This document shows, piece by piece, positions 55,557-63,634 of a DNA stretch of 64,000 nt (the first letter of the stretch is position 1; the number at the start of each line of letters is the position of its first letter). A program made the translations under genes and the position numbers. Under the pieces are notes generated by a model. It was not told the origin of the DNA, searched no databases, and worked only from the letters and a program-made list of their open reading frames with translations. This stretch comes from Virgibacillus necropolis (GTDB taxonomy: Bacteria > Bacillota > Bacilli > Bacillales > Amphibacillaceae): positions 806,001 to 870,000 of the forward strand of contig NZ_CP022437.1 in the NCBI RefSeq assembly GCF_002224365.1, given 5' to 3'.

Positions 55557-56486
55557 ATGCGAAAGCTTATTCAACTGGCAAAGTCAATTTTGAATAATAA
55601 TTTGCAACTGAATAAAATGGATCAACTATTAATTGTAACAGATAGTGAATTGATGAATATTGCGGAATACTTTTATCAAGCTGGTGTTGAAATGGGTAAT
55701 GAAACCCTACTGACGAAAATGATTACCAGGTCAAAGTCCGGGGAAGAACCGCCAACGGTTGTTGGGGAAGCAATGAAGTCATCGGATGTGGTTCTTTGTA
55801 TTACGAAACATTCACTTACACATACAAAGGCAAGAAAGCAAGCTTCCCTATCCGGTGCACGTATTGCCACAATGCCAGGAATTACTTTGGACATGCTACA
55901 AGAGGGGGCAATTTTAGCAAATTATAAAGAAGTCGAGAAATTGACCTATGAATATTGTGAACTGCTGGATAAGGGTGAACAGGTCACAATCATAAAAGAA
56001 CATACTTCATTATCCTTTTCTATCAAGGGTCGAAAAGGAATTCCGAGTACAGGCGTTTTTTATGAAAGAGGGGATTCAGGGAATCTTCCATCAGGCGAAA
56101 GCTACATAGCACCAATAGAGGAATCGGCTAACGGAAAGATTATGATTGATGGTTCAATTTCTGGAATAGGTATTTTAAATGAAGCAATTGTATTAACAAT
56201 TAAAAATGGCAGATTAATTGAAGCTAGCGGAGCCAAGGGAAAACATTTATTAGAATTACTTGGTGAAGGAAAAGGGAGAACAATTGCCGAACTTGGAATT
56301 GGTACAAATAGAAGTGCGCGTTTGACTGGTAATGTATTAGAAGATGAGAAAGTTGCCGGTACCGTACATATTGCTTTTGGAAGTAATAAATCTTTTGGTG
56401 GAAAGACCGAGGCAGGCGTGCATATTGACTGTGTTATAAAAGAACCAAAACTTTACATAGATGGTAAGGAAATAAGAACGGGTTAA
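55557..56486 (+). CDS. M29-like aminopeptidase
   Basis: 309 residues. NLPSGESYIAP, AELGIGTNR, AGTVHIAFG and EAGVHIDCVI carry the Glu, Glu, His and His/Asp metal ligands of the M29 (AmpS/PepS) fold, also used by the NicX-type ring-cleaving dioxygenases. The N-terminal part is shorter than in full-length M29 peptidases of about 410 residues. Given neighbours, a peptidase acting on imported peptides is likeliest. AAAAGGG precedes the ATG. Confidence 0.75.
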   Translation: MRKLIQLAKSILNNNLQLNKMDQLLIVTDSELMNIAEYFYQAGVEMGNETLLTKMITRSKSGEEPPTVVGEAMKSSDVVLCITKHSLTHTKARKQASLSGARIATMPGITLDMLQEGAILANYKEVEKLTYEYCELLDKGEQVTIIKEHTSLSFSIKGRKGIPSTGVFYERGDSGNLPSGESYIAPIEESANGKIMIDGSISGIGILNEAIVLTIKNGRLIEASGAKGKHLLELLGEGKGRTIAELGIGTNRSARLTGNVLEDEKVAGTVHIAFGSNKSFGGKTEAGVHIDCVIKEPKLYIDGKEIRTG

Positions 56487-56750
56487 GTATTATACGGGCT
56501 TAAATTGTATGGAATGTATGGATCACATACAGTTTCAGTAAAATGGTGAAGAAAAACGAAGTGAACGACACGATTTCCGAAAGAAGAGAAGGAAACTATC
56601 CTTTTGTTTCAGTGATTTACATTTTGAAAGGTTGGTCATAATGGACTCTCCGTCAGCGGATTCCAACTTGTTTTTGAGAAAAGAGATTTTTCCATATTTC
56701 AGGGATAGTTGAGACATAAAATATGGATGCAAGCCGCCATCTTTATGGAC

Positions 56751-56807
56751 ACCTTCTGTATAATTTATTTGCACAATACTGTGCAAATCTTATACAGAAG
56801 GTTTTTT
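56751..56807 (+). terminator. Long two-part hairpin with T6 before the IS21 remnant
   Basis: ACCTTCTGTATAA pairs perfectly with TTATACAGAAGGT (56790-56802), enclosing a TTTGCACA/TGTGCAAA stem, then T6. Either a terminator or a leader structure of the lost insertion sequence that limits read-in to its transposase. Confidence 0.7.
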
Positions 56808-56808
56808 A

Positions 56809-56925
56809 ATGATCAAACACCTTGAAATTCTTCGGCTTCATGCGCAAGACCCCAGTAATAAAGGTATTGCCTTAATTTGCAGCTTTTTCAAGAACACAAT
56901 TAGTGATGTTGCCGATTGGTATTAA
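56809..56925 (+). pseudogene. IS21-type transposase (IstA) N-terminal remnant
   Basis: ATG 56809 opens a 38-codon frame, MIKHLEILRLHAQDPSNKG then IALICSFFKNTISDVADW, which matches the N-terminal helix-turn-helix of IstA before stopping. The DDE domain and istB are absent. Another unrelated-looking relic frame follows (DDELLKKTYNLGIADIY, to about 57080). Confidence 0.65.
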
Positions 56926-57170
56926 CATAGTGAGAAAACAAAAGGCGCTATTAAATCCATCTCGTAGCAGAACAGATGATGAGTTATTGAAAAAAACGTA
57001 CAATTTAGGAATTGCGGATATCTATACTGATAATAAAGGACTTATTAAAAGAAAAAAGAAAATTAACAGTGAAATAAAATAACCCATTAAGTTAGCGCCT
57101 AAGTTTTTAAAAGCTGCTTGGGTTATCTTTATTTTAGTTTCTGGTACCTGTCACTTCCTAAGGCATCTTT
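56926..57170. other. Mobile-element debris
   Basis: Holds a startless frame ending in ...KGLIKRKKKINSEIK near 57080 and a possible imperfect hairpin (AACCCA/TGGGTT, about 57081-57124). No intact gene. The stretch 56487-56750 is likewise without a supported gene. Confidence 0.35.
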
Positions 57171-57713
57171 TTAATCTTTACCATGCATAGCCATCAGAAG
57201 GAGTCCACGAAACTCAGTATTCCGTAACTTTTTCCTAACTTGTTTTGACCAGCTTTTCACAGCATCCACGGTAGTATTTTCCTGAGTGGCAAGATCTTTT
57301 AATGGCATACCGTCAATCACGGCATAATAAAGCCATTTCCATTGATTTGTTGTTAAATGGGATTGAACTTGTTTCCAAAATGAAGAGTTGTCCAATAAAG
57401 TAGGACTAGCCGGACTGGAGGATGAAGGTGCGGTCCTTTCTGTGGTATTTTCCTGAACATATTTTTGTACTTGCTCTGTGTAACGGCTTTGTTTGCGGAG
57501 TATATCAATGAGACGGTTGCGGATTGTATAGTTGAAGTAGGTTGCCAGTGTCCCTTTGTCAGGGTTGTAGGTTTCATATGCATTCCACATGGCGCAGAGG
57601 CCTTCCTGAAAGAATTCTTGGTGAGGGTCATGGATATTTAGTTTATGGATCTGGTTATGAATGCGTCGTTCGTTTTGCTGGAAAATGTCTTCAAATGAGT
57701 AGTTTGTTGTCAT
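57171..57713 (-). CDS. Sigma-70 family RNA polymerase sigma factor, mobile-element type
   Basis: 180 residues. Region 2 is seen in FQEGLCAMWNAYETYNPDKG and TLATYFNYTIRNRLIDILRK; region 4 in NQWKWLYYAVIDGMPLKDLA and TTVDAVKSWSKQVRKKLR. This small ECF-like group is common in Bacillaceae prophages and islands. A Ser/Pro-rich linker joins the regions. AAAGGAG precedes the ATG. With the XRE and DnaD-like genes behind it, it may be what is left of an integrated element's control module. Confidence 0.8.
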   Translation of the reverse strand: MTTNYSFEDIFQQNERRIHNQIHKLNIHDPHQEFFQEGLCAMWNAYETYNPDKGTLATYFNYTIRNRLIDILRKQSRYTEQVQKYVQENTTERTAPSSSSPASPTLLDNSSFWKQVQSHLTTNQWKWLYYAVIDGMPLKDLATQENTTVDAVKSWSKQVRKKLRNTEFRGLLLMAMHGKD

Positions 57714-57782
57714 GGTATGACTCCTTTAGGATGAGATAAAGGTGGGAGTGTGGAAAGGTTTTGCTTAGAAGCTATGGGAGGG

Positions 57783-58025
57783 CTACGCTTGGCTATCTTT
57801 GTAGAGTTGTTTCATTTCCTCATGAAACTTACAAGGAAGATCTAAGATTACGGCCAACTTTGCATATGTAGAATATGTTGTATCACTTTCGCCGCGTTCA
57901 ATGCGCCCAAGGTGATTCGCACTCATATCTAATCTCTCTGCTAGTTTTTCGATGGTGAGTGACGTGTCTTGTCGATATTTTCTTAGATGTTGTCCTAACA
58001 GTTGTTGAAGCTGATTATCTTCCAC
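57783..58025 (-). CDS. XRE-family helix-turn-helix regulator
   Basis: About 80 residues: LGQHLRKYRQDTSLTIEKLA, ERLDMSANHLGRIERGESDT, YAKLAVILDLPC is a standard HTH_3 domain with almost nothing else. The frame extends to 58112, but GTG 58025 stands 6 bases after GGGGGA and gives a normal-sized protein. Likely partner or repressor for the adjacent sigma-factor gene, transcribed in the same direction. Confidence 0.82.
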   Translation of the reverse strand: MEDNQLQQLLGQHLRKYRQDTSLTIEKLAERLDMSANHLGRIERGESDTTYSTYAKLAVILDLPCKFHEEMKQLYKDSQA

Positions 58026-58354
58026 ACGAATCCCCCTTTTCAGAATTATTATCCTTTGAAGGGGGAGAAAGGTACACAACATATATGTGGTATTTTGATT
58101 TGTTTTACTCAAAGGCTTGTGTGGAGTGTGGATACTTATTGAAATAGCGTTTTTGTGAGAGAGTGGGTTGGGAAGGTACAGATTTTTTTCTTGGATTGAC
58201 TGGGATAGGGACTTTCCGTTTGAACCCGGTTTAATGAATCGTAGTGGTTTTTCTTGCTATATACGTCCATAAGTCGAGCGGTGTTTTAAAGATGGTGGAT
58301 GAATAAGTAAGGACCTCCAGAAATTTAGCCACATAAGTCCTAATTCCTCCATGC
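58026..58354. other. Gap without recognised gene
   Basis: No reading frame or repeat that I can support between the XRE and DnaD-like genes. Confidence 0.3.
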
Positions 58355-58747
58355 CTAGCACACCCATAATGTATTAGCTAGCTGGGGTTTAGTCACTTCC
58401 CTTATGGTGCGCCAGATTTTATTGAATATAGTATCTTCAGTTGGGTCTACACTCTGGTTTGAAGTTTCAGTTAAGCAAGCAATTTGATAAATTGGTGACT
58501 GATTTCCGCGCCGAGATTGGACGATTATATATCCTTTTTTCTTTAATTCTTTTCGTGCACGATTAATCGCGCTTTCAGATAAACTTGATTTCGTACGAAG
58601 AGTTATTGTTGGAACAGTGAATTCCTTCATCCAAGCTGTTCGACAGTTTATATGCATCAGGCTATGCCATAAAGATATAGCTGCATCAGACAGAGGTTGC
58701 ACCTCTATCCTGTTATAAAATCCATCCATTTGTTTAACATAATCCAT
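58355..58747 (-). CDS. Truncated DnaD-like / phage replisome-organiser N-terminal protein
   Basis: About 130 residues. MDYVKQMDGFYNRIEVQPLS, AAISLWHSLMHINCRTAWMK and LSESAINRARKELKKKGYII with QSRRGNQSPIYQ match the winged-helix N terminus of phage/ICE DnaD-like proteins. The C-terminal DnaD domain is missing, so the protein is half the usual length. ATG 58747 is preferred over GTG 58756, which overlaps the ribosome site AAAGGGTGG. Confidence 0.7.
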   Translation of the reverse strand: MDYVKQMDGFYNRIEVQPLSDAAISLWHSLMHINCRTAWMKEFTVPTITLRTKSSLSESAINRARKELKKKGYIIVQSRRGNQSPIYQIACLTETSNQSVDPTEDTIFNKIWRTIREVTKPQLANTLWVC

Positions 58748-58843
58748 TATTTCCACCCTTTCGAATAGTATGTATTTCCACTAATACAATCGAATGGCAA
58801 TCGGAAGAGGTGGCGTTGAGTTTTAAACAGCGGGATAGTACGT

Positions 58844-59130
58844 ATGCGCGGAATTGTATCTAAATGGAGGGTTCGGAAGAATAAAACGCCAATGGCAAGT
58901 TACCAAGCAATCATAAAAAGCGGTGCAAGAATAGCATCTGGTAAGGCAATAAATATGGATTTTGATGAGAGGAAGAAACTCTTATTTAAATATGCCGAAG
59001 TAAGTGAGTATAATAAGTTACGCAATGAAAGGTAACGGAACGAAGGTTGATGGTGTGTACCTTTTGCCTGTTTCCGATGAGGAAATTGCAAAGGTGTATG
59101 AGATGATAGCGATAGCTGGAGTTAAACCTT
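58844..59130 (+). pseudogene. Decayed C-terminal fragment of an LCP-family gene
   Basis: One frame reads YQAIIKSGARIASGKAINMD then FDERKKLLFKY; another continues SIISYAMKGNGTKVDGVYLL then PVSDEEIAKVYEMI. Both match the end of the LCP protein at 45481-46401 (MKGNGTTIDGTYYLQVPDSE, VEKVHGMI). A frameshift near 59003 separates them and the N-terminal two thirds are gone. Confidence 0.75.
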
Positions 59131-59352
59131 TTATATTTAAGAGACCTATGCAGATTAATTATTGGGTAGGTGGGGTTTTTAACATCTGCATACTTATTTA
59201 CCAATCCTTAGGATTGTAATTGTAGTTTGGACAGAACGTAGTTGTAAAACGTACTTTCTATTCTATTCTTTTGTCCTTTAAAGTAATTGCGTAACCTCCC
59301 GTTTAATTGATAAGAAGATTATCACATGGTAGACAGGAAAAACGGAGATGGT

Positions 59353-59394
59353 ATTAAAGAGGATAGTACGCCTACTACCCCTCTTTAATTTTTT
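59353..59394 (+). terminator. Terminator, plus strand
   Basis: ATTAAAGAGG and CCTCTTTAAT form a perfect 10-bp stem around a 17-base loop followed by T6. It probably ended the LCP gene now decayed upstream. The rest of the gap 59131-59502 shows nothing else. Confidence 0.8.
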
Positions 59395-59502
59395 AAGTTT
59401 GGTAGTTTGTATTGCGTTATTTTATGAGTTCTTCTAGCTATACTTCTAACCAATTATTTAAACTATGTAAGTTATTGTTTCTTCAAAAGTATTCATTATT
59501 AC

Positions 59503-60318
59503 CTACAAAGCTCTACTTCCTTGTTTTTCTAATCTTGCACGCTTAACTTCATCCATAAATATTTTTGCACGCCCAGGATCTATTGGATTTTTCATGTCCC
59601 CATTTTTGATCCATGTAGCAACGCAAACTCCATCATATTGTTGCAATAAACCGAAAACATTATCGCCGGTTGCTCCGCCTCCGAGAAAAATTGGAGTATT
59701 ATTTACTTTTGTTCTTGCTTTGTTTACTAGTTCAAGACTTTCTTTTGGACTTTTTCCAGCAATAAATAAACCATCCGCAAAAGCCTCATGTACAGATTCC
59801 CAAGCAGCGTCCTCAATAGGTTTCCTGCCAAGTGGAACTCCATGGACTTCATAAACATCCGCATAAACCGGAACATCACTTTTTATTCTTTTTCGTAATT
59901 CAGCTATTTCAACACATTGTGCTTGTAACAGCCCAGCACTCGTTACTTCTACACCTGTAAATAAATGTTCAACTCGGACGAAATCTGCACCAGTAGCGTC
60001 AGCAACTGAAAGGCCGGCTACCCCATCCCAGTTCATTAATATTCCCAAAGCTAATTCAGGGAAGTTTCTTTTTATTTCGTAACCAATTTTCGTCATATAG
60101 GCAATAGCCTCTGAAGAAGAAACTTGTTTGATCGGCATATCGTTCATATTTTGAAGTACAATTCCATCAAATCCATTCTCAGCCACCATTTCAGTCTCCT
60201 TTAGGGCTTGGTACGAAATGTCGTCTATTTTTTCATTTGCATGTCTATAACTTCCGGGTAAAGGATTTGGTTGAATCATAGAAAATGCTAAACAATTAGG
60301 GTTCAATAGGTCTGCCAT
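59503..60318 (-). CDS. BtpA/SgcQ-family TIM-barrel protein
   Basis: About 271 residues: FDGIVLQNMNDMP, ALGILMNWDGVAGLSVADAT, ADFVRVEHLFTGVEVTSAG and TPIFLGGGATGDNVFGLLQQ match the BtpA/SgcQ family. The family has a phosphate-binding (GGGATxxN) barrel; members include a photosystem I assembly factor and sgc-operon proteins of unknown reaction. The start is uncertain: ATG 60318 lies 11 bases after AGGTGG. It follows the isomerase-like gene by 4 bases, so one operon. Confidence 0.82.
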   Translation of the reverse strand: MADLLNPNCLAFSMIQPNPLPGSYRHANEKIDDISYQALKETEMVAENGFDGIVLQNMNDMPIKQVSSSEAIAYMTKIGYEIKRNFPELALGILMNWDGVAGLSVADATGADFVRVEHLFTGVEVTSAGLLQAQCVEIAELRKRIKSDVPVYADVYEVHGVPLGRKPIEDAAWESVHEAFADGLFIAGKSPKESLELVNKARTKVNNTPIFLGGGATGDNVFGLLQQYDGVCVATWIKNGDMKNPIDPGRAKIFMDEVKRARLEKQGSRAL

Positions 60319-60322
60319 GATA

Positions 60323-61300
60323 TTAATTTCCACCTTTCAAACTATTATAGTAATTGATACTCGTTTCGAATAATTGATTTGCTGGAATTATTCCTTTTTC
60401 TGTGATGAAAGCTGTTATATATTTAGCTTCTACACCTAATAATTCAGGGCAAATAAAATCTACCTTTTCTTTTTCATTGTGGTTCCAATTACTAGTTAGT
60501 CTGTCCTTTAAGTCATTTTGCACAAGTCCTTTTTTATAGCCATGAACTGAGCGAACATCGATCTTTATTAAAGGTGTAAGTACATAGAGTGGGACATTTA
60601 ATTCCTTGCATACTAGTCCTACAATATCTGAACCAGTGGTGTTAAACATAGTTCCATCTGGAAAAAATGTTTCTGATCCTAAGAATGCACCATCACAATC
60701 CTTCAAAAAGTACATGATTGCGACATCTGGGATAAACTTAACTTTGTGTCCAGCATCAAGACATGTTTTAACAAAGGCATGCCCACCATCAATAGTTCTA
60801 CTCTCGGGTATTATTACTGATAATTTTCCACTTTCAGGTTTGGTTTCTTTAAGGAACTTATCAACTGTACTTGAATAATCAAAAACCATAATCGTCTTCA
60901 TTGATTTTGCAATTTTAGCCCCATAATCTACAACACGGTTAAGGGCTTCTTGAGAGCTTGTTAAAAAACTATTTTTCATTTGAATAATAGTTTTTATTGC
61001 TTCATCAATTTCTAAATTTCTTACATTATCTACGTCTTTAATCATTATATTTATTGCATTAGCGATTGCCTGACTTGCCTCACCCCTTGTCGTAATAAAG
61101 AATTGCGAAACGGAAAGAATATCATCTATTATTGAGTCAACTGTTGAATCGTTTCTTTTTCCTTCTAACACAATGGATTCAATCATCTCACCTATCATAT
61201 TGATATGTTTGCTTGCTCCTAGCACTCTTTGGAAAACAATGTCATCAAATAATTCCTTGCTATTTTCGGGTAATATATTTCTTGTTTGATCAATATTCAT
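60323..61300 (-). CDS. eIF-2B alpha/beta/delta-like protein, possible sugar-phosphate isomerase
   Basis: 325 residues. An N-terminal helical half and a C-terminal Rossmann-like half with VIIPESRTIDGGHAFVKTCL, VKFIPDVAIMYFLKDCDGAF, LGSETFFPDGTMFNTTGS, which match the eIF-2B/MtnA/ribose-1,5-bisphosphate isomerase superfamily. Bacterial members isomerise phosphorylated aldoses such as MTR-1-P or ribose-1,5-bisphosphate. The exact substrate is unknown; the adjacent PfkB kinase would supply a sugar phosphate. Confidence 0.78.
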   Translation of the reverse strand: MNIDQTRNILPENSKELFDDIVFQRVLGASKHINMIGEMIESIVLEGKRNDSTVDSIIDDILSVSQFFITTRGEASQAIANAINIMIKDVDNVRNLEIDEAIKTIIQMKNSFLTSSQEALNRVVDYGAKIAKSMKTIMVFDYSSTVDKFLKETKPESGKLSVIIPESRTIDGGHAFVKTCLDAGHKVKFIPDVAIMYFLKDCDGAFLGSETFFPDGTMFNTTGSDIVGLVCKELNVPLYVLTPLIKIDVRSVHGYKKGLVQNDLKDRLTSNWNHNEKEKVDFICPELLGVEAKYITAFITEKGIIPANQLFETSINYYNSLKGGN

Positions 61301-61392
61301 GATTTAGTCTCACGCTCCTTTTTATGGTTGTTTTTAATAGCCTAAATTTACAAACGCTTTATTTTATTAAATTAAAGTAATTAGTCAATTAA

Positions 61393-62334
61393 TCAAAAAC
61401 TAATTTGTTTTAGCTCTTCGTCAAAGTCTTTGTACTCCTGAAGAGTTGGCAGTGAAGTTTGAGCGCCTTTTTTAGTAACTGCAAGAGCGGCTACTTTTAC
61501 AGCATTTCTTACTGAAAGGTCTAAATCTCCAAATTTCAACCAAAATGTTGAGACAGCTGCTACAAAACAGTCCCCAGCAGCTGTTGAATCAACAACATTA
61601 ACGGTTGGAGCAGAATAATGCTTGGTAAGGTATTGATCTTTGAAAACGGCGCCCGAACTTCCTAATGTTATAACTACATTATTAATTCCTAATTTCGAAA
61701 TGACTCCAGCCGCAGTTTCAGCGGTTTCTACTGAGGATACTTCCATATCCGATAGGTACGAAGCCTCTGTTTCATTTACAATTAGCAAATCCACCAATTT
61801 TAAAATTTCGTTCTCAATTTCTACGATCGGAGCCAAATTTAAAATTACCTTTTTTTCTAATCTAGAGACCTTTTCAATTATATATTCTGCGACTTGTTTT
61901 TCCATCTCCAACTGAAGAATTGCTCCTTGAGCTTGTTTTAATTTGTTTTCAGACTTATCTATATCATTCTTACTTAGCGAATCATTTGCTCCTATATGGG
62001 TAACGATCGTATTCTCCCCCTGGGGATTTACACTTACCATCGCAATCCCAGTCTGATAATTTGGGGTTATCCAAACGTTGTCATCATCTACTCCAGATTC
62101 CTGAAGTTTAGATTTCATAAGTTGCCCAATTTGGTCATCACCAACCCGACCAACCATTGCTGTTTTAGCTGTTAATTTAGCTGCAGCAACTGCTTGGTTT
62201 GCAGCTTTACCACCAGGTCCTATACTAAAATTACTAGAAGCCACTGTTTCACCAAGCGAGGGTAATTTTTTTACATATCCAACATAATCCATGTTTAGGC
62301 TTCCATATACAATCAAGTCTAAATTATTTACCAA
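61393..62334 (-). CDS. PfkB/ribokinase-family carbohydrate or nucleoside kinase
   Basis: About 313 residues. LIVYGSLNMDYVGYVKKLPS, the first PfkB signature region FSIGPGGKAANQAVAAAKL, and the second VNVVDSTAAGDCFVAAVSTF with the catalytic Asp. Ribokinase-like in layout. The frame starts with GTG 62346 over the ribosome site; TTG 62334 is 8 bases after AGGTGG and is preferred. First gene of a three-gene minus-strand operon with the isomerase-like and BtpA/SgcQ genes. Confidence 0.85.
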   Translation of the reverse strand: MVNNLDLIVYGSLNMDYVGYVKKLPSLGETVASSNFSIGPGGKAANQAVAAAKLTAKTAMVGRVGDDQIGQLMKSKLQESGVDDDNVWITPNYQTGIAMVSVNPQGENTIVTHIGANDSLSKNDIDKSENKLKQAQGAILQLEMEKQVAEYIIEKVSRLEKKVILNLAPIVEIENEILKLVDLLIVNETEASYLSDMEVSSVETAETAAGVISKLGINNVVITLGSSGAVFKDQYLTKHYSAPTVNVVDSTAAGDCFVAAVSTFWLKFGDLDLSVRNAVKVAALAVTKKGAQTSLPTLQEYKDFDEELKQISF

Positions 62335-62502
62335 TTTATTTACCACCTTTCTATAACGAAAATTTTTAGCTAACTAATACCCATTGTGGAAAAAGAAGAA
62401 TTATGTAAAATCTTTTGTAAACTGTACGGTACTAACTTTATATTATGAAGTCTAGAACAACTTAAAAAGATTAAAATCTCTGATGTCTTTTCTTCCTTAA
62501 AG

Positions 62503-62520
62503 GTCATGACATTATGATGT
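62503..62520. promoter_or_regulatory. Operator-like motif, copy 1
   Basis: GTCATGACATTATGATGT. The halves GTCATGACA and TATGATGT recur at 62707-62727 with three extra bases between them. TCAT and ATGA form an inverted pair. Likely site for the GntR protein encoded at 62762. Confidence 0.45.
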
Positions 62521-62675
62521 ATTATTTAAATTAACAGTATTATAAGAATCTATTTAAGTCAAGAAAATTTAGCGAATCAATTTTAAATCAGCCAATATCG
62601 CTAGAAATTTTGCAGTATGCTAACATTTAATACAGCAATAATTGTTATTACAATATTTTTAAAAATAAAAAACTA

Positions 62676-62704
62676 TTGACGGAAGAATATAATCATTGTA
62701 ATAT
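62676..62704 (+). promoter_or_regulatory. Promoter of the second GntR gene
   Basis: TTGACG (62676-62681), 17-base spacer, TAATAT (62699-62704). The second operator-like motif begins three bases later. Confidence 0.5.
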
Positions 62705-62706
62705 AT

Positions 62707-62727
62707 GTCATGACAACACTATGATGT
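62707..62727. promoter_or_regulatory. Operator-like motif, copy 2
   Basis: GTCATGACA, then ACAC, then TATGATGT, directly after the -10 of the GntR promoter. It is suited to autorepression. Confidence 0.5.
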
Positions 62728-62761
62728 TATGTTTCTATTAAGTTGTGAAATGAGGGGTTAT

Positions 62762-63499
62762 ATGATTTCAGTTAGTCGTCAAAATCCGCTTGCTTTATAT
62801 ATTCAATTAAAAGAGCTGATTATTGATAAGATAGAAGGAGGGGAATGGAAGCAAGGTGAAATGATTCCTAGAGAGTTAGATTTGCAACAGATGTACAACG
62901 TAAGTAGAACTACTGTACGTCAGGCGTTAACCGAGTTAGTTTTTGAAGGAAAGCTAGAAAGGATTCAAGGAAAAGGGACGTTCGTTGCTGAAAAAAAACT
63001 TGAACCTATTAGACCTGAGTTAACTGGATTTACTCAGGATATGGAGGAAAAAGGCCATAAAGTTCAATCAATTATATTATTTAAGGATATCGTTGTACCG
63101 AATAAAAAGGTGCAAAGGATTTTAAAATTAGGAACTCAAGATAAGGTATGGAAGCTAGATAGGATTAGACTAGTAGACGGTCTACCTATTGGTTATCATG
63201 AAACATTTATAAACATTAGTTTAACTCCAAATGCAGAATTAGATAAATATAATTTTGCATCGGAATCCTTATATCAGGCATTAGTCAAAGAAGAAATCCT
63301 GTTAGGTGATTCAGAAGAAACTGTTGAAGCAAATTTTCCAAATGAGGTGCATTCAAAAATGTTAGGAATAGAAACTCCCACACCTGTACTTGAAATTATG
63401 AGAACTTCCAATTTAAAAGATGGCAGACCTTATGAGTTTTCTAACATGGTTTATAGAGCTGACAAATATAAGTACTCGATAAAATTAAAACATCAATAA
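62762..63499 (+). CDS. GntR/HutC-family transcriptional regulator
   Basis: About 245 residues. Winged helix with MIPRELDLQQMYNVSRTTVR and GKGTFVAEKKLEP, then a UTRA effector domain (LTGFTQDMEEKGHKV, DRIRLVDGLPIGYHETF). It is divergent from the kinase/isomerase/SgcQ operon and likely represses it until a phosphosugar binds. The frame starts at 62729; ATG 62762, after GAGGGG, gives the usual N terminus MISVSRQNPLALYIQLKELI. Confidence 0.87.
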   Translation: MISVSRQNPLALYIQLKELIIDKIEGGEWKQGEMIPRELDLQQMYNVSRTTVRQALTELVFEGKLERIQGKGTFVAEKKLEPIRPELTGFTQDMEEKGHKVQSIILFKDIVVPNKKVQRILKLGTQDKVWKLDRIRLVDGLPIGYHETFINISLTPNAELDKYNFASESLYQALVKEEILLGDSEETVEANFPNEVHSKMLGIETPTPVLEIMRTSNLKDGRPYEFSNMVYRADKYKYSIKLKHQ

Positions 63500-63634
63500 A
63501 ATATTACGTTGTATAATTGTGATTATTTATTTCTTTAAATAACGCAACTATATAACTTTACGGAAAATGAAAGCGCTAAACTACATTCGATAGATTATAG
63601 GTAGATCAGATTAATATTAGAAGGGACGATTAAT

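Noticed and set aside
56535-56786. Minus-strand frame of 83 codons
   Set aside because: Overlaps the composite hairpin and has no ribosome site. It may belong to insertion-sequence debris, but I cannot support a gene.
58844-59219. Two separate small genes on the plus strand
   Set aside because: Their products are consecutive parts of one LCP C terminus in different frames, so a single pseudogene explains both.
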